A stretch of DNA of 64,000 nt from the NCBI RefSeq assembly GCF_003268635.1, contig NZ_CP029639.1:6244001-6308000 (forward strand), written 5' to 3'. The notes below the pieces were generated by a model. That model ran no database searches and was not told the origin of the DNA. It saw only the letters and a program-made list of their open reading frames with translations. Both the position numbers and the translations under genes were made by a program. Below are positions 55,952 to 63,863 of this stretch, one piece after another (position 1 is the first letter of the stretch; every line of letters starts with the position of its first letter). Origin of the DNA: Paenibacillus sp. DCT19. Lineage in GTDB: Bacteria; Bacillota; Bacilli; Paenibacillales; Paenibacillaceae.

Positions 55952-56427
55952 AGATCCACCTCCTTCATGAAAAACAACACTTTCCTGCGATCTGCATCCA
56001 GCACCGAATACAGGAATTCATACGTCTTGCCATTGCGAACCATATAATGATCCAGGAGCTGTTCGGCAATCTCCATCGTGTAAACAGAAGCTTCTGTGAG
56101 CGTTAGCTCCTCAAAGGAATGTCCATTCCACAGCATATACTCCGGGCTGTACATAGAGGACATTTTGCACATGGCCAAGGCCGCATCCGCAATTTCTCTG
56201 CCATATCCCTCTGGCATCTGCGCATCATACGCGGTTACATAAACGGCATGCTCCCGTTGATCCTGACACTCGTTGGACAGATGCGCCCACAGCTTGTTTT
56301 TGACCAGTGTGGCATCCACCAGCTTACGCATGAACAGTTCATCCCGCGTCACCGAAGCTTGCTCCAGCACTCCGATCTCTGCTTGTTTTTCATCCGACCA
56401 GCTTCGATACGTCAATGAATAATACAT
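55948..56427 (-). CDS. Hypothetical protein, first gene of DUF350 operon
   Basis: 159 aa, no signal or membrane segment. Begins MYYSLTYRSWSDEKQAEIGVLEQA. Contains helical, acidic regions (VNKLWAHLSNECQDQ-like KNKLWAHLSNE) and SVLDADRRKVLFFMKEVDL. Overlaps the lipoprotein start by 4 nt (ATGA). GGGAGGTTATC precedes the ATG. Family not recognised. Confidence 0.65.
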   Translation of the reverse strand: MYYSLTYRSWSDEKQAEIGVLEQASVTRDELFMRKLVDATLVKNKLWAHLSNECQDQREHAVYVTAYDAQMPEGYGREIADAALAMCKMSSMYSPEYMLWNGHSFEELTLTEASVYTMEIAEQLLDHYMVRNGKTYEFLYSVLDADRRKVLFFMKEVDL

Positions 56428-56489
56428 CCTGATAACCTCCCTCTCTGCAAGCTCTTATGTGAGCCGTTTCAATACACACAAACGTATTT

Positions 56490-56515
56490 AACGCATTGGA
56501 AGAGAAAAAGTTACA
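56490..56515 (-). promoter_or_regulatory. Possible ECF-sigma promoter for the DUF350 operon
   Basis: On the minus strand TGTAAC (56510-56515) and CGTT (56490-56493) are 16 bp apart with a T-rich spacer, close to the TGAAAC-N16-CGTA or CGTC pattern of ECF sigma factors. 63 nt before the start at 56427. Confidence 0.35.
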
Positions 56516-56748
56516 CAATTCACCATGACATGTAAAAAAGAACATGTTAGCTGGTTAGCTGTCACCATCCACTTGCAAGCGAAGCAACCAGAGAATTCAT
56601 GCTGAAACGTATGGATTTGATATCACACGCTCGGCTCAAAGCTGAAAAAGGGTTGCGATTGTCTCAAAAGGAATTTCCCCTCTTCACTCACTCTTAGCGC
56701 TAACGAACCTACCGTATCTTAATAGGCAGTTCATCTACGTATGCAGAT

Positions 56749-56955
56749 TTAACGAACCTTAGTAAGGATATTCCTTCATAAAACCGTGTCAAAACCCAAA
56801 CAATTGACTCTATCAACGAAGTAACGCTTCTGTGATTCGTTAGATCTCAGATTCGAGAATATGGGAGCGAATAGCGTGTGTCAGATTCATTAAATGATAA
56901 TAACGCCAAAGGGGATGTCCCCCGTCATTTTCATGATTTATGGGATATCCCCTTT
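56749..56955 (+). repeat. Family C repeat, copy C2, with terminal hairpin
   Basis: Same blocks as C1: AACGAACCTTAGTAAGG, GATTCGTTAGATCTCAGATTCG and GCGAATAGCGTGTGTCAGATT. Ends in hairpin AAAGGGGATGTCCC (56908-56921) with GGGATATCCCCTTT (56942-56955). Another TAACGAACCT lies at 56701. On the minus strand it is after the ABC-F stop and could terminate it. The rest of 56428-57050 holds no gene. Confidence 0.65.
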
Positions 56956-57050
56956 GACCTGCAGCTTAGCTCCTGCAACTATAAATTATCATTAACTTAG
57001 CTGTCTCACGTAAACTGTCGAAGCTAGCTAAGCTAAACGCACAGTCCAGG

Positions 57051-59105
57051 CTACATCTCAGCCCATTGAGCCAACAGCTCATCATATTCAGCCGATAATC
57101 GCTCACGCTCATTCCATAGGCTCTCCAGTTCAGGCGGGTTGTCCTGTGCAGCCTCTAACTGCTGATCCAACTCCTGAATCTGCGCCTCGAGCCGAGCCAT
57201 TGCCTGCTCCAGCTTCTCCGCAGAGCGTGTACTGTCATTGCTCTTGCTACGGTTGGCAGCAGCGACAGATGGGGCTGCGGCTGTATTAGAGATGTTACCC
57301 ATGTTATCCGCTTCTGTCGTTGCGTTATCACTACCGCCCCCAACCTTAGCCATATCAGCAGCTCTGCTCACGGTAGATGCTGCACCCGACTTCTTCCCAG
57401 AGCCAGGCGAAGCGACCGTACTGCGGAAGGACGCTCCCATTGCTGGGTGAGCTGTAGCATCTTCCCGTGCTTTCCGTTCAAGCTTCTTCTCGCGGTAAGC
57501 CTCGTAGTCTCCCAGGTAAGTGGTCATCTGTCCATTTTCCAATTCCCAGACACGGGAAGCCAGGCGATTCACGAAATACCGATCATGCGAGATTGCAAGC
57601 ACTGTTCCTTCATAATCCACGAGTGACTCCTCCAACGCTTCTCTTGAAGCGATATCCAGATGATTCGTTGGTTCGTCTAAGAGCAGCACATTCGGTTTGC
57701 TCTGAACCAACAGGGCTAACCGGAGACGTGTCCACTCCCCACCGGACAACTGTCCGACAGAACGGAATACGTCTGCCCCATAGAAGAGATAACGAGCTAA
57801 GATTCCTCGTGCTTCTCCTTCCTCCACCCCAGCTTCTAACCGGAAGTATTCAAGCACGTTTAACTTCGGATTCGTCGGTTCCTCCTGTTGAGCCAGGTAC
57901 CCTACGTCAACGCGTGCGCCCCATTCCAGCTTCCCGGCATTAGGTTGTTCTTCACCAAGCAACAGCTTGAATAGCGTTGTCTTACCCGAACCATTGCGTC
58001 CGATCAGAGCAATCTTGTCGCCATACTCCAATAGACCGGAAACGCCGCGCAGAATTGCACGTTCGCCGTACCCCTTCTCAACGTGCTCCAGAACGGCTAC
58101 TCGTTTACCCGTGCGGTCTGTAGGACGGACGTCGAAGTCAGCGTTGCGCCGCTCCAGCACAGGACGCTTCACCTGCTCCATACGTTCCAGCGCTTTGCGC
58201 ATAGAAGCTGCTCGCCGGAAAAATTTCTCGTTACCACCAACCCTGCCCCATTCCTCCAGTTGGCGGATCGTTTCTTTCATTTTTTTGATGACTTTCTGCT
58301 GCTCCTTAAACTCCTCAAATTGCTGCAACAGCCGTTGCTCCTTCACCTTCATATACGCCGTATAACCTCCAGCAGACGTCTGGGCTTCGCCATCTTCCAG
58401 CTCCAGCGTTCGAGTGACCACCCGATCGAGGAAATAACGATCATGTGAGATGAGAACTACCGTACCCGGATATTCTCGTAAGAATCCTTCCAGCCATTCC
58501 ACCCGCTCCAGATCCAGATGGTTCGTCGGCTCATCCAATAACAACAGATCCGGTCTTACAATTAACTGTGAAGCCAGCACCACTCGGGTCTGCTCTCCAC
58601 CAGATAACGAACCGAAGCGCCAATCATAGTGCGCCTTAGCCAGATCCAAACCATCCGCCACCTGATCAATTCGGGCGTCCATCTCATACCCGCCCTCACG
58701 TTCAAACCGCTCTTGCAGCGCAGCATATCGTTTCAACAGACGATCTAGTTGATCAGGATCTGCTGCACATGCAGGATCGGACATCTGCTGCTCCAGTTCC
58801 TTCATGCGTGTGCGACATTCCATGAGCTCCCTGAACCCAAGACTCAGTACATCTAGCACTGTATAGTCATCCATGCCTTCCGGGACTTGAGCTACGTATC
58901 CGATCCGAGTATCTTTCTTAATCATGAGTTGCCCTTCATCCGGCTGGTTTGACCTAGCCATCAAGCGCATGAGTGTTGTTTTGCCGCTGCCGTTGCGGCC
59001 GATCAGAGCGACCTTGTCGCCTTCCATTATTTCAAAAGTAATGCCGTCCAGCACCAGGTTTGCTCCGTGGTATTGTGTCAGTTGTTGCGCGCTAATCATC
59101 ATCAT
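57051..59105 (-). CDS. ABC-F family ATPase (ribosome-associated or antibiotic-resistance type)
   Basis: 684 aa, two ATPase domains and no membrane segment. Domain 1 has Walker A GRNGSGKTTLMRLM, signature LSGGEQTRVVLAS and LLLLDEPTNHLDLERVEWLE. Domain 2 has GRNGSGKTTLFKLL, QLSGGEWTRLRLAL and VLLLDEPTNHLDIAS. The interdomain P-site region has EEWGRVGGNEKFFRRAASMRKALERM. A Ser/Ala-rich linker and C-terminal coiled coil (AMARLEAQIQELDQQLEAAQ) follow. ATG 59105 follows AGGAGG. A leader ORF and terminator lie upstream, as in inducible ABC-F resistance genes. Confidence 0.9.
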   Translation of the reverse strand: MMMISAQQLTQYHGANLVLDGITFEIMEGDKVALIGRNGSGKTTLMRLMARSNQPDEGQLMIKKDTRIGYVAQVPEGMDDYTVLDVLSLGFRELMECRTRMKELEQQMSDPACAADPDQLDRLLKRYAALQERFEREGGYEMDARIDQVADGLDLAKAHYDWRFGSLSGGEQTRVVLASQLIVRPDLLLLDEPTNHLDLERVEWLEGFLREYPGTVVLISHDRYFLDRVVTRTLELEDGEAQTSAGGYTAYMKVKEQRLLQQFEEFKEQQKVIKKMKETIRQLEEWGRVGGNEKFFRRAASMRKALERMEQVKRPVLERRNADFDVRPTDRTGKRVAVLEHVEKGYGERAILRGVSGLLEYGDKIALIGRNGSGKTTLFKLLLGEEQPNAGKLEWGARVDVGYLAQQEEPTNPKLNVLEYFRLEAGVEEGEARGILARYLFYGADVFRSVGQLSGGEWTRLRLALLVQSKPNVLLLDEPTNHLDIASREALEESLVDYEGTVLAISHDRYFVNRLASRVWELENGQMTTYLGDYEAYREKKLERKAREDATAHPAMGASFRSTVASPGSGKKSGAASTVSRAADMAKVGGGSDNATTEADNMGNISNTAAAPSVAAANRSKSNDSTRSAEKLEQAMARLEAQIQELDQQLEAAQDNPPELESLWNERERLSAEYDELLAQWAEM

Positions 59106-59146
59106 AATAAGGTTCCTCCTATGGATTGGAAGATCCTGACCGCAAC

Positions 59147-59182
59147 ACAAAAAGAGCCGCAGAGGTTAGCTCCGCGGCTCTT
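59147..59182 (-). terminator. Leader terminator (attenuator candidate) before the ABC-F gene
   Basis: On the minus strand AAGAGCCGC (59174-59182) and GCGGCTCTT (59152-59160) form a 9-bp stem, followed by TTTTT. It ends about 40 nt before the ABC-F start, leaving no room for another promoter. ABC-F transcription should therefore read through it. Confidence 0.8.
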
Positions 59183-59201
59183 CCGAATCAAGCAATTACG
59201 C

Positions 59202-59363
59202 TTATCGTCCGAATGAGGTCAAGGCAGGCATCTTCTCGCAAATGTTAACTTCCGTATATTCAAAATTGGACAGACTTCTCCCGTTGTTGGAAAAAGTATG
59301 AACAATGCCAGCCATAGCAATCGGTAGCTGGCTAATACGGTTGTTAAGCATCTGGTGATTCAC
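59202..59363 (-). CDS. Leader ORF of 53 residues upstream of ABC-F
   Basis: Starts at GTG (complement of 59361-59363) with GGGAGGTGAAG 5 nt upstream, and ends TAA at 59202. Peptide begins MNHQMLNNRISQLPIAMAG and ends KMPALTSFGR. It lies between a good promoter and the leader terminator. Stalling of ribosomes on such leaders is known to switch terminator and antiterminator forms for ABC-F and erm genes. Could also be an ordinary small gene. Not in any family I recognise. Confidence 0.5.
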   Translation of the reverse strand: MNHQMLNNRISQLPIAMAGIVHTFSNNGRSLSNFEYTEVNICEKMPALTSFGR

Positions 59364-59395
59364 CTGTCTTCACCTCCCTTTTCATAATTAATGTC

Positions 59396-59425
59396 AATAT
59401 ATCACAGACAGCATTATCTCTGCAA
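59396..59425 (-). promoter_or_regulatory. Sigma-A-type promoter for the leader/ABC-F transcript
   Basis: TTGCAG (complement of 59420-59425) and TATATT (complement of 59396-59401) have an 18-bp spacer, about 33 bp before the leader ORF start. Confidence 0.55.
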
Positions 59426-59560
59426 CCAGGCTTTTGCCCTTATGTTGTCTCCTGATCCATACGATAACGTTCACGAAAGCCCCAGATTTTCACTGCGTGT
59501 ATAAGGCAGAACCATAACTCTCATTCCTGCAGCTGTGTCACAGTAACCCATGAATCCAGA

Positions 59561-59845
59561 TCAATGTCCTCCCCGGCGTCGAAGCACCAGAGCTGTAATT
59601 GCCACCGTAATCAGCGTCAACAGTCCGGATGTCCCCAGTGCTGCCCCAAGCAGCGCATAACCAATCCCGTTCCATCCACCGATGTCGATGCTAATCATGA
59701 TGATAATGGCGCCACCGAGCAGAGTCACACAAGGCAAGATTGTCTGAATCCACGTCATTTGGCGCTTCTGCGCCAGGTAAACAAACCATTCAATCAGCAG
59801 CTGCACCACCCACATACCGAGTGTCCACAAGATGACTATGTCCAT
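59561..59845 (-). CDS. Small membrane protein, unknown
   Basis: 94 aa with three hydrophobic segments: IVILWTLGMWVVQLLIEWFVYLA, WIQTILPCVTLLGGAIIIMI and ALGTSGLLTLITVAITALVL. GGAGGGC precedes ATG. Family not recognised. Isolated between the ABC-F leader and the GT4/APH pair. Confidence 0.6.
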   Translation of the reverse strand: MDIVILWTLGMWVVQLLIEWFVYLAQKRQMTWIQTILPCVTLLGGAIIIMISIDIGGWNGIGYALLGAALGTSGLLTLITVAITALVLRRRGGH

Positions 59846-59916
59846 AAAGCCCTCCTTCTAATGACACTGCTTCACTTTGCGCATCTTCTTATTTCCACTT
59901 CAACCAATCTACTTTA

Positions 59917-60915
59917 TTACTTCAACCAATCTGCAAAAAAGTTTCGGTACCCTTCCTTCATAATGGTTCGCGAAAAGGCTCCGAACGCATACTCCCGGTT
60001 ATCTTCTGACACACTCCGCGGAGCGGCGGCAGCCATGTTCACCAATTCGAACCAGTTATCCTCATTGCCCGCAAAGGCATGTGTGGATCGAATGTGACCA
60101 TAACAAGCATGCTCTGGCTTCACAACCATTTTGCCCATCGCCATCGCTTCTGTCAGCGGCATCGCAAACGTATCGAATGTCGAGCAGCTCCAATACACCT
60201 TAGCGGAATTCATCAGCGCAAAAACCTCATCCTGTGTTAGTGCAAATTGCAGCTTCACATTGGAAGGAATGTCGTATTTCTTCATACTCTCCTCGTAGCG
60301 CCGACCACCAAACACCATGTATACTTCTTTGTCCGGGTTCTGCCTAGCATATTCAAGCACCAGATCAGGTCGACGATTCTCCTCATCTCGGCCGATCCAG
60401 AGCACGCGGTTATGCACGACCTGGTTCGGGTCGTAATGGCGGTGCGCGAGCTCTTCATTGAAGCCAATTGGAATGACGTTCACGTCATGCACACCGAAAT
60501 TGCGCCCGAGCTCTCTTTTCAAAAACTCCGTCTGAACGACCGCTTTATCTACCATTGTATAGAATGGCTTCATCATCTCGTATCCCGTCAATGCAGGGTC
60601 AGGGAAGCTGTGCGGGAACAGCACGCTTTTGGGCAAAAACATCTTCAAAAATGTAAATCCCGATACCGTGTATATGACATGCTCAATATTCTGGCTATGA
60701 ATCTGGTCAAGCACGACATCATAGTTCACCAGATCACCTTTCTCATGCTCATAACCTGGCAACCAATCATATCCGCTAACATGACGCTCCGGGGAGATGA
60801 AGACAATATCTACGCCCAGCTCCAATCCAATCTGCTTCAGACGATCCGCGAACACGCGTGGTCCCTGAGCTTCTGTGAATTGTATTTTACGCATAACAAG
60901 TCCTACTTTACGCAT
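59917..60915 (-). CDS. Glycosyltransferase-like protein (GT4-type fold), CotSA-like
   Basis: 332 aa. C-terminal part has RVLWIGRDEENRRPDLVLEYA, YMVFGGRRYEESM, VYWSCSTFDTFAMPLTEAMAMGKMVVKPEH; the last is a GT4-type E-x7-E motif variant. The N-terminal part is Rossmann-like (IGLELGVDIVFISPERH). GAGGGG precedes ATG. It follows an APH-fold gene by 19 nt. The pairing resembles B. subtilis cotSA (GT4) and cotS (APH-like) of the spore coat; inference only. Confidence 0.7.
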   Translation of the reverse strand: MRKVGLVMRKIQFTEAQGPRVFADRLKQIGLELGVDIVFISPERHVSGYDWLPGYEHEKGDLVNYDVVLDQIHSQNIEHVIYTVSGFTFLKMFLPKSVLFPHSFPDPALTGYEMMKPFYTMVDKAVVQTEFLKRELGRNFGVHDVNVIPIGFNEELAHRHYDPNQVVHNRVLWIGRDEENRRPDLVLEYARQNPDKEVYMVFGGRRYEESMKKYDIPSNVKLQFALTQDEVFALMNSAKVYWSCSTFDTFAMPLTEAMAMGKMVVKPEHACYGHIRSTHAFAGNEDNWFELVNMAAAAPRSVSEDNREYAFGAFSRTIMKEGYRNFFADWLK

Positions 60916-60933
60916 GTGCTATACCCCTCATTT

Positions 60934-61905
60934 CTATTCCGTGAACAATACGTTCATGCACTGACGGAGCGTTGATGCTGTCTCCTGCCACTGCGCACGA
61001 AGCTGTTCCTCAGGCCATATACAATCTGCATTATTCAGATCACGATCGATTAAACGCAGCATCCATAACGAGAATACAAACGCGTACGCGTGATACCATG
61101 TTGCAAAAGAATCCGGATCAATCTCTACACCACACTCCTGTAAATGATCCAGATAAACGGTAATGACCCGCTCCCGCAGCTGCGGAGTAACTATTCTAGG
61201 GAACAACGGATGGGATAAATCCACCAGATGATACATATCCCACAGTGGTGTATTCAGATGAGCATGCTCCCAATCAATAATGAACAAACTGCCTTGTGCC
61301 TCGGCAATGTTACCTGGATGCAGATCACCATGGCACAGAACGAGTGGAAGATGCTTCTCTGCATGAAAAATCTGCAACGTGATATCATCCCAGTTCGCCG
61401 AAGAGAGTGTAATCCCCAGTCTAGAAAGCAATGTCTCTGTCTCTTGCTGATGATCAAGCAGATCACGCAGCATATCCCGAATCGATGGCTTCTGCCCTAC
61501 CCGGGGCAGATCAGTCCATGCCGTTGTTGATAACGTATGCCAATAGGCCATCTTCACAGCCACAAGTAACATCGTATTCTCACTCAAATCATGGTTCAGC
61601 TGTCCTAGATCCTCATAGATCAGCCAGCTCTGTTCAGGGGCTGTCCCTGCGGCGGATGATGCAATCAGTTGCGGAACAAGTAAAGCTAACTCGGGAAATA
61701 TATGCTGGGCCACCCATTGTTCACGTCCATACTGTGCATCATGGGTTAGAGGTTTGAAGATGTAACTCTCTCCTGTGTGCACGGTGAACCGCTCCACATA
61801 TCGCCCATTCATTCCTTGGTACAGCTTCTCCCGATCCACGATATTAGCTTCATTCAGCACACCTTCTGGGGTTACCCATTCGTGCGCTTGTATGTCTTTA
61901 TTCAT
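60934..61905 (-). CDS. APH-fold phosphotransferase, CotS-like
   Basis: 323 aa. It has ERFTVHTGESYIFKPL as N-lobe Lys region, then catalytic LVLCHGDLHPGNIAEAQGSLFIIDWEHAHLNTPLWDMYHLV, which carries HGDLHPGN and the DFG-equivalent IDWEHA. ATG 61905 follows GGTGG; the longer frame from 61944 enters the repeat. Kinase substrate unknown. The gene starts next to family A copy A4. Confidence 0.8.
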   Translation of the reverse strand: MNKDIQAHEWVTPEGVLNEANIVDREKLYQGMNGRYVERFTVHTGESYIFKPLTHDAQYGREQWVAQHIFPELALLVPQLIASSAAGTAPEQSWLIYEDLGQLNHDLSENTMLLVAVKMAYWHTLSTTAWTDLPRVGQKPSIRDMLRDLLDHQQETETLLSRLGITLSSANWDDITLQIFHAEKHLPLVLCHGDLHPGNIAEAQGSLFIIDWEHAHLNTPLWDMYHLVDLSHPLFPRIVTPQLRERVITVYLDHLQECGVEIDPDSFATWYHAYAFVFSLWMLRLIDRDLNNADCIWPEEQLRAQWQETASTLRQCMNVLFTE

Positions 61906-61944
61906 TATGTCCACCATCCATTTTGCATCCACCCGCACAGCCAT

Positions 61945-62139
61945 TTATATAAGGTTGAACTAAGAATATTTACACTTGCCACTCCGATGACAGAATAACC
62001 TTCCAATCGCTGTTATCCCCAGATTTTTTTGATTCCCTTTTTCAGGGGGAAATCCGGGGATAAAGGCGAACGCTCCGCTTCTCCATGTTATTTCTGTCCT
62101 CTACGCTCTCGTGTAAATGCTTCGTTCAATTTATATATT
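61945..62139 (+). repeat. Family A palindromic repeat, copy A4
   Basis: Ends TTATATAAGGTTGAAC and GTTCAATTTATATATT are inverted matches. Core blocks GATGACAGAATAAC, GTTATCCCC, GGGGATAAAGGC and GTTATTTCTGTCC as in A1 and A2. Confidence 0.85.
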
Positions 62140-62317
62140 TGCTCTCTAGCGCCTATTCCGTCCAACGAATTCACCTCAAACTGATACGCCAAACTGTTCT
62201 ACAGGTTCGATGTTTTGTCCATCATACGCTTTCGTCTTGCTGCTCTGCAAGCGTAGGATATAGTGAGTGTTTGAGAGGGAAAAGAAAGACAATGATCATG
62301 ATCTAATTTCATTACTC

Positions 62318-62347
62318 TTGCTTTTTGGTTAGTAATCACTTACTATT
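62318..62347 (+). promoter_or_regulatory. Promoter and operator of the TetR gene
   Basis: TTGCTT (62318-62323) and TACTAT (62341-62346) are 17 bp apart. The palindrome TAGTAA-TCAC-TTACTA (62330-62345) covers the -10. The expected transcription start falls at about 62353, the A of the start codon, so the mRNA would be leaderless. No ribosome binding site is visible. Confidence 0.55.
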
Positions 62348-62352
62348 CAATC

Positions 62353-62943
62353 ATGAAGAACAAACCTCATTCAGATAGCAAAAAGAAAGACATTCTACAA
62401 GCTGCCATGCGCTTGTTTGCAACCAAAGGCGTTGACGGCATTTCCGTCAAAGAGATCGGTGACGCCGCTGGAGTAACGGATGCGGCGATCTACAAACATT
62501 TTAAGAACAAGGATGCGGTTGCGCTCGAAGCCTTTACCCAATACTGCGCTGACTATACAGCCTTAATCGATGGATATGTTCGTCAAGAAGGCACCGTTAA
62601 ACAGCGCTTGCGGCAATTATTTGCCGAGGTATTAGAGATGCATGATGCTGATCCTTACGGACTACTGCTGATCTCACAAAATCATGAAATATTCATTGAA
62701 ATCGGAAGCAACGAGGATTACCGTCAGCCGCTGGATGCGTTAATGGATCTGATTGATCAAGGTATCATACGTGGTGAACTGCCTGCTCAAGATTCAAAGT
62801 TAACTGGCGTGATGATCATCGGTGCCATAACACACTTGGCTGTGTCCAGTATGCAAGGGCAGCTTCCAGAGCAGCTTGTTCCCTACACAGGAGAAACGAT
62901 TCATCGTCTTATGTCGATGCTGGGGGATGCATCTCAAGCATAA
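62353..62943 (+). CDS. TetR-family transcriptional regulator
   Basis: 196 aa. N-terminal helix-turn-helix: KDILQAAMRLFATKGVDGISVKEIGDAAGVTDAAIYKHFKNKDAVALEAF. The C-terminal part is a divergent ligand-binding domain. An operator-like palindrome overlaps its own promoter, and a similar one precedes the quinone reductase gene at 63164, its probable target. Confidence 0.9.
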   Translation: MKNKPHSDSKKKDILQAAMRLFATKGVDGISVKEIGDAAGVTDAAIYKHFKNKDAVALEAFTQYCADYTALIDGYVRQEGTVKQRLRQLFAEVLEMHDADPYGLLLISQNHEIFIEIGSNEDYRQPLDALMDLIDQGIIRGELPAQDSKLTGVMIIGAITHLAVSSMQGQLPEQLVPYTGETIHRLMSMLGDASQA

Positions 62944-63121
62944 CGGACGGGTGGAGCCTACTCATTACGTCTGCCTAGGTAGTACACCTTGTCCATGTTT
63001 CATGGATAATAGCAATGCTGCATAGGATAAAGAGAAATGTCTCAGTCCGACTTCCCACTAAATAAATAGTATCGGGTGAATTACCGGGTCATACGTGGCC
63101 TTTCTTTTTTTGCACATGAGG

Positions 63122-63139
63122 TTAGTGTTCATTAACTAA
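63122..63139 (+). promoter_or_regulatory. TetR operator-like site upstream of the quinone reductase gene
   Basis: TTAGTGTTCATTAACTAA shares GTTAGT..TCA.T.ACTA with the site at 62328-62347. It is 24 bp before the start codon. Supports control by the adjacent TetR regulator. Confidence 0.6.
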
Positions 63140-63163
63140 AATAATGAGGATGTGTTATTTCAT

Positions 63164-63742
63164 ATGAAAAAAATATTAATTATTCAGGGTAACCCTGTCT
63201 CACCCAGTTACAATGGCGCTCTCGCTGAAGCCTATCGCAAAGGCGCTGTTGCCGCAGGCGCCGAGGTACGTATGATCACCTTAAACGAATTGAAGTTCAA
63301 CATGAATTTGGAAGGAGGCTACCGTGATAAATTGCCTCTTGAGCCTGACCTACTGCAAGCACAAGAAGGCATTAAATGGGCTGATCATCTCGTCTGGGTA
63401 TTCCCAATCTGGTGGGGAGGACCACCGGCTCTACTGAAAGGTTTCATAGACCGGATCTTCATGCCCGGTTATGCGTTTAAATATCAAAAGGGCAAACCCT
63501 TACCGGATCAATTGCTGAAAGGTCGCACTGCTCGCATGATCACTACGATGGACGGTCCGAGTTGGTACTTCAAATGGTTCCAGGGCGAACCCGCACACAA
63601 AATGATGAAAATTTCCACCTTTGGTCTCACGGGTATCAAGCCTGTGCGAATCACAACAGTAGATCAAGTGGGTAAACAGACCGAAGCACAGCGAAAGAAA
63701 TGGTTGGCAAAAATAGAACAGTTAGGACGCACGCTAGCATAA
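63164..63742 (+). CDS. NAD(P)H-dependent oxidoreductase, flavodoxin-like fold (MdaB/YheG type)
   Basis: 192 aa. Flavodoxin-like N-terminus MKKILIIQGNPVSPSYNGALAEAY, then DHLVWVFPIWWGGPPALLKGFIDRIFMPGYAF, the FMN/FAD-binding signature of NAD(P)H quinone oxidoreductases. GAGGAT lies upstream; GTG 63152 is an alternative start. Reduces quinones or similar electrophiles by two electrons. Controlled probably by the TetR regulator, which suggests response to a quinone-type toxicant. Confidence 0.9.
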   Translation: MKKILIIQGNPVSPSYNGALAEAYRKGAVAAGAEVRMITLNELKFNMNLEGGYRDKLPLEPDLLQAQEGIKWADHLVWVFPIWWGGPPALLKGFIDRIFMPGYAFKYQKGKPLPDQLLKGRTARMITTMDGPSWYFKWFQGEPAHKMMKISTFGLTGIKPVRITTVDQVGKQTEAQRKKWLAKIEQLGRTLA

Positions 63743-63863
63743 ATGAAAGCTCCGTATAATGGAGACTGTACCACGACATGCAGCCATTCTAAGGGAGATA
63801 TCCAGATGAAGAAGCTCTAGCATTTCCATTGGAAACGTCCACTCTTTCAATCGTAACTCTCCC

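Noticed and set aside
307..62139. CRISPR or tandem array reading of the dispersed repeats
   Set aside because: Copies are far apart, differ in length and have no regular spacers.
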